DNA of 22,725 nt from DASQFU01 sp035632955 (GTDB lineage: Bacteria > Eisenbacteria > RBG-16-71-46), in assembly GCA_035632955.1 (NCBI GenBank), contig DASQFU010000177.1:1-22725 (forward strand). Direction: 5' to 3'. A program made the translations under genes and the position numbers. Positions within the stretch are counted from its first letter, which is position 1. Every line of letters starts with the position of its first letter. Shown in pieces: positions 12,589-20,644 of this stretch. The notes below the pieces were generated by a model that was not told where the DNA came from, ran no database searches, and worked only from the letters and a program-made list of their open reading frames with translations.

Positions 12589-14970
12589 TCACGCTTCGGG
12601 CCTTCCCAGCCAGTACTCGAGCAGCACCTGTGCCGCTTCCTTGCTCGGCGTTGCGCGGGCGTGGCCGAGGTCCGGGTCTTGCTGCTGCGCGGGCCTCAGG
12701 ATCGGCAGACCGACGCACGAGGGACAACCGCCGGCGCATGGACAATCACCGAGATAGTCGTAGGCGCCACGCGCCAGCTCGTCGAGGCGTGCATAACCCT
12801 GCTCCGCGAAGCCGAGCCCGCCGGGATAGCGATCGAACAGGAACAGCGCCGGACGGCCGAGATTGGAGGAGTCCAGGACGCCGCCGAGATCGGAGGGGTC
12901 GCACATGCTGAGCATCGCGAGCAGCGTCAGGAACAGATTGCGCGCTCCGCTCAGCGCTTCCCAGGGATAGAGACCGCGACTCGCCAGCGTCGAGAGCGCC
13001 GCATCGCTCGGCGCCAGCCAGAAGCCCACCGTGTCGAGCGTCAGCTTGGGCAGCTCGAGCGGGTGGTAGCCGAGCGCGTCGCGCGAGCGAAACTGGATCT
13101 TCTTCATCGCCACCGTCTGCCAGGCGTAGGTCACCTCGCCGAGCCGGGCCGTCTCGCCGCGCCACGCCCGATTCTGAAGCTCGGAGCGCACGCGGATCTG
13201 TGTCTCGAGCACGGGCTGCGTGTAGTAGTCGACCTCCCGGCGCTCGACGAAGGCGGCCTTCTGCTCCAGGTCGAGCGAGCGCACGAACCAGGTCTCTCCT
13301 TCGTGCAGGTAGATCGCTTCCGGATAGACCAGCTCGAGCGCACTGATCGCGTCCACCGTGCCGATCACCGCGTTGCCCTGGCGGGAATCCATGATCGTGT
13401 AGGTGTTGTCCGAGATCGTCCGCAGGTTGACGCGTGCGGCCGGGAACTCGGTGCGCGCCCAGTAGGACAGCCCGTCGATCGTGCGCGTCTCCCCTTCCTC
13501 TTCGAGTGCCGACAGGATCTCGCCGAGCTGGCCGCCGAACGCCTCGCCGTCGGCGGGCGAGAGCGGCAGCTCGTAGGCCGCGCACGCCACCTGCTGCGCC
13601 AGCACGTAGGGGTTGTGCGGATCGATCACCGCCGCCTCGGGCGAGCGCCCGAAGAAGTAGCCGGGGTGGCGCATCAAGTACTGGTCCACGGTCTCGTTGT
13701 AGGCGACGAGCACGGCCAGCGACGCGCCCGCGCCGCGGCCCGCGCGTCCGGCCTGCTGCCAGGCGCTCGCCAGCGTCGGCGGCGCGCCAATCAAGAGCGC
13801 GACATCGAGACCGCCGACGTCGATGCCGAGCTCGAGCGCATTGGTCGAGACCACCCCGCGCAGCTCGCCGGAGAACAACGTCTGCTCGATCCGGCGTCGC
13901 TCTTCGGGGAGGTAGCCGCCCCGGTACGGCTTGATGCGCTCGGCCAGCGCCGGCTCGGTGCGGGCGAGGGCCTCGAACGCATAGCGGTAGACCAGCTCCG
14001 CAGCCACCCGCGACTTGGTGAACGCGATCGCCTGTGCTCCGGTCCGCAACAGACCGGCGAGCAGTGCCGCGCCTTCGAGGTTGGACGAGCGCCGCTCCAT
14101 GCGCACGCCATCCGTATAAGGTGGATTCCAGAAGACGAAGTGCCGCTCACCGCGCGGCGCGCCGTCGTCGTCGACGACCGTGACGGGCCGCCCGATCAAT
14201 CGTGAACCGAGCTCGTCCGGGTTCTTGATCGTCGCGCTGCACAGCACGACCCGAGGCGCGGCACCGTAGTGCGCGGCGATGCGATTCAGCCGGCGGAGCA
14301 CGTTCGCGACGTGGGAGCCGAAGATCCCGCGATAGGCGTGCATCTCGTCGACGATGACGTAGCGCAAACCGCCGAAGAATCGCGCCCACTTGGAGTGCGA
14401 GGGCAGGATGCCCTGATGCAGCATGTCGGGATTGGAGAGGATCACGTTCGCCCGATCCCGCAGCTTGCGGCGCGTGGTCGGCTGCGTGTCGCCGTCGTAG
14501 ACGCCGGCCACGAGCCTCTGCGTCAGCGCCGGATGCCCGCCGGCCAAGCGCGTGAGTCCCTTGAGCTGATCCTGGGCCAGCGCTTTGGTCGGAAACAGAT
14601 AGAGCGCGGTCGCGTCGGGCTCGGTGAGCAGGCGCTCCAGGACCGGAAGGTGATAGCAGAGACTCTTGCCGCTCGCGGTGCCCGTCACCACGACGGTATC
14701 GAAACCGCCGCGCAACGCCTCGAGCGCCTGGACCTGATGCGTGTACAGCCGATCGATGCCGCGAGCGCCGAGTGCTTCGACGAGCGGCTCGGGCAGCGGC
14801 AGCGCCGGCGCACCATGCCGCGCCGGACGCGCGGGGATCACCTCATGGTGAACGACGGCACCGCGGTTCTCCGGCAGGCGAGCGAAGGCCTCGAGCCACG
14901 CGGTCAGGCCTGGGGTCGGGTGCTCGGCGCTCTTGGGCCAGTCGAGAAACCGGGCAGGTTCCGCTTCCAT
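12589..14970 (-). CDS. mrfA: DEAH-type helicase with C-terminal DUF1998 zinc domain, MrfA/YprA family
   Basis: 793 residues. Walker A TGTASGKS is at 96-103, the DEAH-type motif II DEMH at 208-211, motif III SAT at 245-247, and motif VI QQAGRAGRG in the second RecA domain. After these, the DUF1998 region ends with a Cys cluster, CPCAGGCPSC (C743, C745, C749, C752), which binds zinc in the characterised MrfA. MrfA is a 3'-5' DNA helicase acting with MrfB in excision of mitomycin C lesions in B. subtilis; the same role is inferred here from domain content and the adjacent exonuclease. The start is ATG at 14970, with AGAGGA about 6 nt upstream. The gene ends 52 bp before mrfB. Confidence 0.9.
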   Translation of the reverse strand: MEAEPARFLDWPKSAEHPTPGLTAWLEAFARLPENRGAVVHHEVIPARPARHGAPALPLPEPLVEALGARGIDRLYTHQVQALEALRGGFDTVVVTGTASGKSLCYHLPVLERLLTEPDATALYLFPTKALAQDQLKGLTRLAGGHPALTQRLVAGVYDGDTQPTTRRKLRDRANVILSNPDMLHQGILPSHSKWARFFGGLRYVIVDEMHAYRGIFGSHVANVLRRLNRIAAHYGAAPRVVLCSATIKNPDELGSRLIGRPVTVVDDDGAPRGERHFVFWNPPYTDGVRMERRSSNLEGAALLAGLLRTGAQAIAFTKSRVAAELVYRYAFEALARTEPALAERIKPYRGGYLPEERRRIEQTLFSGELRGVVSTNALELGIDVGGLDVALLIGAPPTLASAWQQAGRAGRGAGASLAVLVAYNETVDQYLMRHPGYFFGRSPEAAVIDPHNPYVLAQQVACAAYELPLSPADGEAFGGQLGEILSALEEEGETRTIDGLSYWARTEFPAARVNLRTISDNTYTIMDSRQGNAVIGTVDAISALELVYPEAIYLHEGETWFVRSLDLEQKAAFVERREVDYYTQPVLETQIRVRSELQNRAWRGETARLGEVTYAWQTVAMKKIQFRSRDALGYHPLELPKLTLDTVGFWLAPSDAALSTLASRGLYPWEALSGARNLFLTLLAMLSMCDPSDLGGVLDSSNLGRPALFLFDRYPGGLGFAEQGYARLDELARGAYDYLGDCPCAGGCPSCVGLPILRPAQQQDPDLGHARATPSKEAAQVLLEYWLGRPEA

Positions 14971-15047
14971 GTCGGATCCTCTCGGACCTCGCGCAACGGG
15001 TCCGCTCCTCCATAAGTGCGGCGCGCTCGGGTGCGCCGGGAGGCGGC

Positions 15048-15076
15048 AGTATAGCGCCTACGGCCCAAATGTGCAG
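15048..15076 (-). promoter_or_regulatory. Possible promoter for mrfAB
   Basis: The minus strand has TATACT (five of six) at 15048-15053, with only a weak -35 candidate (CTGCAC) 17 nt upstream. Transcription would begin near 15041, about 70 nt before the mrfA start. The gap 14971-15101 has no convincing terminator, so read-through from the lipoprotein gene is also possible. Confidence 0.35.
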
Positions 15077-15101
15077 CATCCTCCGACCTGCCGTGGGAGC
15101 G

Positions 15102-16187
15102 CTACTCGATCGAGCGCGTCGTCGGCTGGAACCCCTCGATCCCCCATCCTGAGCCCTGGCGTGAGAACTGCACCCGGTATGCCTCCTGGTTGCCGCGGAA
15201 GAACACGATCTCTTGCGCCCGCTCGTCGGTGCCGGGCGACATGCGCCACATTCCCCGCGACTCGCCCCAGCCGTACTCAATCGCCGCCTCGAGGAGCGAA
15301 GGGTCGGTCACCAGCGTCGCCGCCAGCTCACGATCGTTGACCGCGAGCGCCTGGATGAGCTGGACGAAGCTCCGGTACGGAGAGTCTTCGATCTGTTCGT
15401 CGAACGTCGCCAGTCCATCGTCGGTCCAGTGGAAGCGGCGCACGTGATAGATGTGCGGGCACGTGGCGCATTCCTCGAAGCGCGGGGTGTTCCGGTAGGT
15501 ACGCGCCATGAGCACGACGTTGTTTGCGCCGGGAGCGACGAACTCCGCCGTTCCCACACCGCCGAGCGAGTCGGCGCCGAGGCTCTGGATCAGCTTCCAT
15601 CCGCCGATCCCCGCCGGCTGCCGCCACACGAACACGACCGGCTGCTGGCCACGCGGGGTCCCGCGCGTGAACAGCAATGCCGCATGAGGAACTCGATCGG
15701 AGCCGCGCCTCTCGGTAAGGCCCGCGAGCTTGAGCCCCGAACCCTCGAGCGCCTGCAGGTGAACGCCGGCCTCGTCCCGCCAGTAGAGATAGGGCCATGA
15801 TCCGCCCGAGGGATCGGAACGCGAGAAGAAGTTGACGGCCGCAATCGCCGACTCACCGACGACCTCGGCCGCGAACCCGAGCGAGTCCAGGAAGTTGCGC
15901 GACCGCTGCGGCAATGGCTGGGAATCATGCAAACGGAGATCGTCGAGCACGATCCGGGCGCTGAGCGTGGCGGCCGCAGCGCCGTCGGCGGATTCCCAGT
16001 GCTCGCGCGCATCCTCGACGTAGAACGCAATCGAGTCGGGCGAGCGGACCGCGATGGAATCGGCGTCCGCCGGCACGAACCGCGGCTTGCGATCGCAGCC
16101 GACGAGCGTCGCGCACGTGAGCGCTGCGAGCGCGACCGTCGTGCTCACGACGGCGCAGCGCCGGGACGCCACGGCCGGACGCGTCAC
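15102..16187 (-). CDS. Predicted lipoprotein of unknown function, paralogue of the gene upstream
   Basis: 361 residues. The N-terminus has basic residues, a hydrophobic stretch and the lipobox LVGC with Cys31, so it should be lipidated; residue +2 is Asp, which in E. coli would favour inner-membrane retention. I do not recognise the family. The C-terminal half has FEECATCP (C240, C243), then SPYRSFVQLIQALAVNDREL and a segment with AIEYGW. These patterns recur in the neighbouring gene as FEECSGCP and SPYASFTLFIRLLMADDRRG. The protein is rich in aromatic beta-strand-like segments (VVFVWRQPAGIGGWKLIQ). The start is GTG at 16187, whose GTGA overlaps the upstream stop, so the pair is translationally coupled. 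A cell-envelope role is inferred; there is no enzymatic motif. Confidence 0.82.
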   Translation of the reverse strand: MTRPAVASRRCAVVSTTVALAALTCATLVGCDRKPRFVPADADSIAVRSPDSIAFYVEDAREHWESADGAAAATLSARIVLDDLRLHDSQPLPQRSRNFLDSLGFAAEVVGESAIAAVNFFSRSDPSGGSWPYLYWRDEAGVHLQALEGSGLKLAGLTERRGSDRVPHAALLFTRGTPRGQQPVVFVWRQPAGIGGWKLIQSLGADSLGGVGTAEFVAPGANNVVLMARTYRNTPRFEECATCPHIYHVRRFHWTDDGLATFDEQIEDSPYRSFVQLIQALAVNDRELAATLVTDPSLLEAAIEYGWGESRGMWRMSPGTDERAQEIVFFRGNQEAYRVQFSRQGSGWGIEGFQPTTRSIE

Positions 16188-17353
16188 GGTGTTCCCTGCC
16201 CGGGCGCCGGAGACGCAGCCTTGTCTCGCGTCGGCACGACCCAGTCGCTGATGATCCACCGGCCCTCCTTCTGCTCGAAGCGGACGATATAGGTGCGATT
16301 TCCCTTCGGCCCGCGATGTCGCAGCTCGAGCCAGCGCGGCCACGGGAGACCGCTCTCGACGGCGGAGAGTCTCCAGCTGCCGGGCGCGCGCGCAGCGGCC
16401 CAGCCGGCGGCGATCGCCTCGTCGTATTTGGCCGGATTGCTCAGCAAGCGAGTCGCGCCGCGGCGATCGTCGGCCATCAGGAGACGGATGAACAGCGTGA
16501 ACGAAGCGTAGGGCGAGGGCACCAGTCGTGTGTCGTGTAGATCGAAGCCCGCCGGACGCTCCACGAACATCCGCTCGCCGAGCAACCCGGGGCAGCCGCT
16601 GCATTCCTCGAACAGCGAGTCGCTCGTGACCGGCACCCAGCTCACGATCTCCGGCCGCCCGTCGACGTTGAGGTCGGCGAAGGTCGCCTCCCCGCGACGT
16701 CCGAGATCGGGACTGTAGTCATCGTATTGGATCAGATCCCAGTAGAAACCGTCGCTGCTGAGCTTGAAGAGCTTGAGGTCGGCTTGCCATTCCTTCCCGC
16801 GCGAGCGGTCGATCACGGCCCAGTGATAGGGATAGCGGCGGTCCGCGGTCCACCACACGCGCATGACCGGCTTCTGGCCGCCGCGGAACATCACGCCCTG
16901 GATGCGCAGGTCGTCGACCTTGTACCAGAACAGAAACCCGACCGAACGAGCGGTCAGCCGGTAAGGGTTTCGCACCATGAGCAGGACGAAGTTCGGCGAC
17001 GCCGGATCGAGCGTGACCTCGGTGTCGAGCCCGAGCGAATCGAGCACCGACTCGATCGCGTGAGCCTGACGCACGCCCGATTTTCCGAGCGAGCGCAGCA
17101 GCTTGCGTCCCATGTCACCAACGCGCGTGTAGGGGCGAAAGTTGGCGCCGCCGATCGAGTCGCCGGTGTTGCGCTGGAAACCAACTCTGGCCTCAGCCGC
17201 CCAATGGACGAGCGAGTCGGCCTGAGGAGGCACCCAGGGTTTGACGCCTTGAGCGAAGGCCGGCCCGCCGCCGAGACTCACAACGGCCACGAACACAAGA
17301 CCGGCAAGAAGCGCTGCGGGCTTAGGGGCGCGCCCGAAACAGCTCGGCGCCAC
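16184..17353 (-). CDS. Predicted periplasmic protein of unknown function, paralogue of the adjacent lipoprotein
   Basis: 389 residues with a Sec signal peptide: basic GRAPK, hydrophobic ALLAGLVFVAVVSLGGG, and cleavage predicted after AFA at residue 34. I do not recognise the family. Visible elements are FWYKVDDLRIQGVMF, WHWAV-like tryptophan-rich strands, FADLNVDGRPEIV near residue 230 (resembling a calcium-binding FG-GAP/VCBS loop), FEECSGCP with C251 and C254, and SPYASFTLFIRLL. The chosen start is GTG at 17353 because GGAGA sits 7 nt upstream and a clean signal peptide follows; the open frame upstream has no such signal. It is first in a two-gene unit with the lipoprotein (4-nt overlap). 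The shared CxxCP and SPYxSF regions show the two arose by duplication and diverged. Confidence 0.82.
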   Translation of the reverse strand: MAPSCFGRAPKPAALLAGLVFVAVVSLGGGPAFAQGVKPWVPPQADSLVHWAAEARVGFQRNTGDSIGGANFRPYTRVGDMGRKLLRSLGKSGVRQAHAIESVLDSLGLDTEVTLDPASPNFVLLMVRNPYRLTARSVGFLFWYKVDDLRIQGVMFRGGQKPVMRVWWTADRRYPYHWAVIDRSRGKEWQADLKLFKLSSDGFYWDLIQYDDYSPDLGRRGEATFADLNVDGRPEIVSWVPVTSDSLFEECSGCPGLLGERMFVERPAGFDLHDTRLVPSPYASFTLFIRLLMADDRRGATRLLSNPAKYDEAIAAGWAAARAPGSWRLSAVESGLPWPRWLELRHRGPKGNRTYIVRFEQKEGRWIISDWVVPTRDKAASPAPGQGTP

Positions 17354-17547
17354 GTCATTCTCCGGGCGTTCGAGTCGGGTCGCGCGGTCGGATCGGGTGC
17401 CGATGGGTTGCGCTCTCCTGGAGCGGGCCGAGTGGGATCGGAGCAAGCCGAGGCTACACGCGCCCGCGGCCGCCAGCAACCCGATGGGCCAAGCCACATG
17501 GCGTCACGCGCGAACCGCGTTGCGGCGTGTTCGCCCCCTCTCCCCGT

Positions 17548-17577
17548 TGACCCCTCTCCCCGGCGCAACCTACATTG
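17548..17577 (+). promoter_or_regulatory. Predicted sigma70-type promoter, leaderless transcript
   Basis: TTGACC (17548-17553) and TACATT (17572-17577) are 18 nt apart. The expected transcription start, about 7 nt after the -10 box, coincides with the ATG at 17584, and no Shine-Dalgarno precedes that ATG. This predicts a leaderless mRNA. The rest of the divergent gap 17354-17583 holds no convincing minus-strand promoter. Confidence 0.55.
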
Positions 17578-17583
17578 CACCGA

Positions 17584-18447
17584 ATGTGCACTCTGATCCT
17601 CGGGCGCGATGTCCTCGACCCCGAAACGGTTCTCGTGGCGGCGAATCGCGACGAAGACCCGAACCGCCCTTCCGATCCACCGGGAGTGCTACACGAGAGC
17701 CCGCGCGTGGTCGGCGGGCGCGATCGGGTCGCGGGCGGCACCTGGCTGGCGGTGCGCGAGCGACGGGCGATCGTGGCGATGCTGAACCGCAGAGACCGGA
17801 GCGGCGGCCCCTCACCTCCGGCTCCCGACCGGCGCTCGCGCGGATTGCTGGCGCTGGACGTCGCGACCGCCCCGGATGATTACTCGAAGCATCTCGATCC
17901 GAGCGGCCAACATCGCGAGCTGCTTGATCGACTGCTCCAAATGAGCGGGCCAGGATTCCCATTCGCGGCGCTGTACCGCCTGTTCGCGGCGCTGTGGGAA
18001 GCTCGCTACGCGCCGTTCACGATGGTGTTCGCCGCGCCACGATCGTGCTGGATTGCCGCTTCGGACGGCGAGGGAACGCCACGCTGCGCGGCGATCACGT
18101 CCGGATGGCACGTCCTCACCCATGCCGACCTGGACGATGCAGCCGAGCCGCGGACCGCGCACCTGTTGCGGCAGCTCGACGGCTATCGCCCGCGGTCAGT
18201 CGAGAAGGCGGAGCAGTTTATTGGTGACCTGTTGCGCGCGCACGGAGCTGCCTCCGCGCCGGGCGCACCGGCCCGGCCGGCAGTGTGCCTGCACGAGGGC
18301 CCGGTGGTGACGGTCTCCTCCGCGATCATCTGCCTCTCGGCTCGGAACGCGCGTTACCGTCACGCCGAGGGCCGGCCCTGCCAGCATCCACTCGCCGACG
18401 TCTCTCACCTCCTGGCGGACGCGTCATTCGCATCGGAAAAACCATGA
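17584..18447 (+). CDS. NRDE / TANGO2-family protein
   Basis: 287 residues. It starts MCTLILG, with Cys2 in the position of an N-terminal nucleophile, then VLVAANRDEDPNRP (the NRDE signature at residues 21-24) and GGRDRVAGGTWLAV. These are the hallmarks of the TANGO2/NRDE family, which has an Ntn-hydrolase-like fold. Its molecular role in bacteria is poorly known; eukaryotic TANGO2 has been linked to lipid and heme handling. The C-terminal half is more diverged and includes a Leu/Ala-rich helix region and ARNARYRHAEG. The start is the ATG at 17584, fixed by the MCTL signature. Its stop overlaps the next start as ATGA, so it is coupled to the dehydrogenase gene. Confidence 0.85.
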   Translation: MCTLILGRDVLDPETVLVAANRDEDPNRPSDPPGVLHESPRVVGGRDRVAGGTWLAVRERRAIVAMLNRRDRSGGPSPPAPDRRSRGLLALDVATAPDDYSKHLDPSGQHRELLDRLLQMSGPGFPFAALYRLFAALWEARYAPFTMVFAAPRSCWIAASDGEGTPRCAAITSGWHVLTHADLDDAAEPRTAHLLRQLDGYRPRSVEKAEQFIGDLLRAHGAASAPGAPARPAVCLHEGPVVTVSSAIICLSARNARYRHAEGRPCQHPLADVSHLLADASFASEKP

Positions 18448-19181
18448 AGCTCGAAGGCCAGGTTGCGCTCATCACCGGCGCGAGTCACGGGCTCGGCCTC
18501 GCGATCGCGCACACGCTCGCGGCGAGCGGCGCTTCGATCGGCTGCGTGGCACGCGCGAGTCCCGCGCTCGATCAGGCGATCGCGCGGTTGCGCGCCGGCG
18601 GCGCTCAAGCGATCGCCGCTCCCGCGGACGTCACTCGCGAGTCCGAGATCGAAGCGGCCGTGCGCGCGACGGTCGAGCAGTGGGGACGGTTGGACATCGT
18701 GATTCTGAACGCCGGCACCTGGAAACCCGGCAAGGTGCACGAGACGACCGAAGCGGACTGGGACCTGTTGATCGATCTCAATCTCAAAGGCGCGTTCCTC
18801 ACGCTCAAGCATGCAGTGCCCTGGCTCGCCGAGCAGCGCCGGGGCACGATCGTCGGCATCGATTCGCTCGGCGGCTTGGTGGGTCTGCCGGACTCCGCCG
18901 CGTACGCCGCCAGCAAGTGGGGATTGCGCGGGCTGCTCGAGTCGGTGGCGCTCGAGGTCAAGCCCCGCGGGGTACGCGTGAGCATCGTCTATCCTCACAA
19001 CATCAACTCCGAAAAGCGCAAGATCGCCCCTGACTCCGAGGCGCGGGATCGGAATCTCGAACCCGAAGAGGTGGCGTCGCTCGTGGCGTTCGTGTGCGAA
19101 GCTCCCGACCACGTCGCGATCGGATCCGCGACGATCCTGCCGCTCGCGGCCGGGATTCGCACGTTCACGGGCGAATCCTGA
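18444..19181 (+). CDS. Short-chain dehydrogenase/reductase
   Basis: 245 residues, the normal size of a classical SDR oxidoreductase. The cofactor glycine motif is TGASHGLG at 11-18. The motif NAG is at 89-91, the catalytic Ser141 in GIDSLGG, and Tyr154 and Lys158 in YAASK. After the first strand comes CVARAS, with Arg near the strand end, which is often associated with NADP(H) preference, though this is not decisive. The substrate cannot be inferred. The start is the ATG at 18444, overlapping the NRDE stop by four bases (ATGA), with no separate promoter. No clear terminator follows; the next gene has its own promoter. Confidence 0.92.
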   Translation: MKLEGQVALITGASHGLGLAIAHTLAASGASIGCVARASPALDQAIARLRAGGAQAIAAPADVTRESEIEAAVRATVEQWGRLDIVILNAGTWKPGKVHETTEADWDLLIDLNLKGAFLTLKHAVPWLAEQRRGTIVGIDSLGGLVGLPDSAAYAASKWGLRGLLESVALEVKPRGVRVSIVYPHNINSEKRKIAPDSEARDRNLEPEEVASLVAFVCEAPDHVAIGSATILPLAAGIRTFTGES

Positions 19182-19257
19182 GGCGCGACGTTTCGCTATC
19201 CGCAGCATTGGCTCGGTCGCGTAGGCCCTCATCCGCATGCCGGGCGCGAGCGTACCC

Positions 19258-19286
19258 TCGACCGTGAGTGCGCATGGCCGTAGAAT
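19258..19286 (+). promoter_or_regulatory. Predicted sigma70 promoter of the zinc-ribbon/HAD/Nnr operon
   Basis: TCGACC (19258-19263, four of six) and TAGAAT (19281-19286, five of six) are separated by an ideal 17 nt. Transcription would start near 19293, about 40 nt before the ATG at 19334, which has GGAGG upstream. Confidence 0.55.
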
Positions 19287-19333
19287 GGGGATCCTCGTGC
19301 CGCGGCAAGCTGCTCAGAGGGGAGGGGGGCGGG

Positions 19334-19525
19334 ATGGAGCTGAGTTTCCCGGAATGCCGCAAGTGCAACGACGGCGTGCTGCTGCCGCTATCGGACTATG
19401 GCCGGGATGGCGCGCCCATCACCTACAAGGCCTGGGTGTGCAGCAATCCGGCGTGCGGCTTCAACATCCGCATCGACAACGGCGAGATCAGCCTCGGGCG
19501 CGGCATCGGGGTTTCGGCCAAATAG
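19334..19525 (+). CDS. Small zinc-ribbon protein
   Basis: 63 residues with four cysteines spaced as a zinc ribbon: C8 and C11 in ECRKCND, C36 and C41 in CSNPACGF. Strands between them (ITYKAWVC, FNIRIDNGEI) fit a ribbon. The strong GGAGG near 19321 sets the ATG at 19334 as the start; an upstream in-frame start at 19268 would add 22 residues that do not look like the ribbon. It is the first gene after a predicted promoter and is followed 46 bp later by the HAD gene. The function is unknown; such small ribbons often bind nucleic acid or act as partners of larger enzymes. Confidence 0.8.
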   Translation: MELSFPECRKCNDGVLLPLSDYGRDGAPITYKAWVCSNPACGFNIRIDNGEISLGRGIGVSAK

Positions 19526-19571
19526 CCCGCCCGCGCCGGTCGATGCTCCGGGTCCCACGGGGAGGGCCCGT

Positions 19572-20300
19572 TTGATTCGAGCGATCGTCTTCGATCTCGA
19601 CAACACGCTCACCGATTTCATGAAGATGAAATCGGACGCCGTCGGCGCCGCCATCGAAGGGATGATCGACGCCGGGCTCCGGCTCCCGCGCGAAGCCGTG
19701 CGCGCCCGCATCGACGCCATCTATCAGGAGCAGGGCCTCGAATATCAACGCGTGTTCGACCAGCTCCTGGAGAGCGAGCTCGGGCACATCGATCCGAAGA
19801 TCCTCGCCTCCGGCATCGTCGCCTACCGCAAGGCCCGCGAATCGGCGCTCAAACTCTATCCGCACGTGCAGATGACGCTGCTCGAGCTGACCAAGCGCGG
19901 CATCAAGCTCGGCGTCGTCTCCGACGCTCCTCAGGCACAGGTGTGGCTGCGGCTGTGCTCGCTCTCGCTCCAGCACGTGTTCGACGCGGTCGTGACGTTC
20001 GACGACACGCGCGAGCGCAAGCCCGGTCCGGCCCCGTTCCGCGAGGTCCTGCGGCGGCTCGGCGTCGGCCCGAGCGAGGCACTGATGGTCGGCGACTGGG
20101 CGGAGCGGGACGTCGTCGGCGCCAAGAGCCTGGGCATGAAAACCGTATTCGCGCGCTACGGGGACACGTTCGAGACCCGTGAATCAGGCGCGGACTTCGA
20201 CGTGGACGATGTTTTCGAGCTGGTGGCGATCGTGGACCGATTGAACGCGGCCTTTGGGCATCCCCAGCCGGAGCGCACGCACACCGTGGAGGAGGCATGA
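19572..20300 (+). CDS. HAD-superfamily phosphatase
   Basis: 242 residues, HAD subfamily I. Motif I FDLDNTLTD gives the nucleophile D8 and general acid D10. Motif II is VVSDAP with S117, motif III is K150 in RERKPGPAPF, and motif IV is GDWAERD with D175 and D180. The cap is the helical insertion at about residues 15-95. It resembles the TIGR02253-type group, whose substrate is not established. The start is a TTG at 19572 (LIRAIVFDLDN), chosen because GGAGG lies about 7 nt upstream and the first strand begins there. The stop overlaps the next start as ATGA. Confidence 0.9.
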   Translation: MIRAIVFDLDNTLTDFMKMKSDAVGAAIEGMIDAGLRLPREAVRARIDAIYQEQGLEYQRVFDQLLESELGHIDPKILASGIVAYRKARESALKLYPHVQMTLLELTKRGIKLGVVSDAPQAQVWLRLCSLSLQHVFDAVVTFDDTRERKPGPAPFREVLRRLGVGPSEALMVGDWAERDVVGAKSLGMKTVFARYGDTFETRESGADFDVDDVFELVAIVDRLNAAFGHPQPERTHTVEEA

Positions 20301-20638
20301 GCGTTGGGAAGGTGAAAGCTTCGAAGGTCAAAGTGTTCGCGCCGCCCGAGAACACGAGCGGGTTGGATGGACGATTTCACGTGTACGTCTACGACGTGCT
20401 CCATCGCGTGTTCATGCCCGGCAAGGCGTTCGACACCGTCGAGCGCGCGGTGTCGTTCCAGCGCCACGAGCAGGAACGGATCTACGCCGAGCAAGAGGCC
20501 GAGCCCGAACTGTTCGATTATCCCTTCATCTCCTCCGACCCCGAGCTGATCGAGCGTGTCGAGCGCAATCCCGACTACAAGGCGCAGCTCATCAAGGACC
20601 TCGGCGGCGAAGTTCGGTCGCGCAGCCGCCACCGCTAG
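20297..20638 (+). CDS. Small hypothetical protein
   Basis: 113 residues; I do not recognise it. It has a basic N-terminus (MSVGKVKASKVKV), a segment HVYVYDVLHRVFMPGKAFDT that looks like beta strands, a long charged and probably coiled helix (VSFQRHEQERIYAEQEAEPE), a Pro/acidic stretch, and a basic C-terminus (RSRSRHR). No signal peptide, membrane segment or Cys motif is present. It overlaps the HAD stop by four bases and ends 6 bp before the next start, so it is cotranscribed and probably expressed, and its function may relate to the HAD enzyme. Confidence 0.8.
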   Translation: MSVGKVKASKVKVFAPPENTSGLDGRFHVYVYDVLHRVFMPGKAFDTVERAVSFQRHEQERIYAEQEAEPELFDYPFISSDPELIERVERNPDYKAQLIKDLGGEVRSRSRHR

Positions 20639-20644
20639 GCTCTC

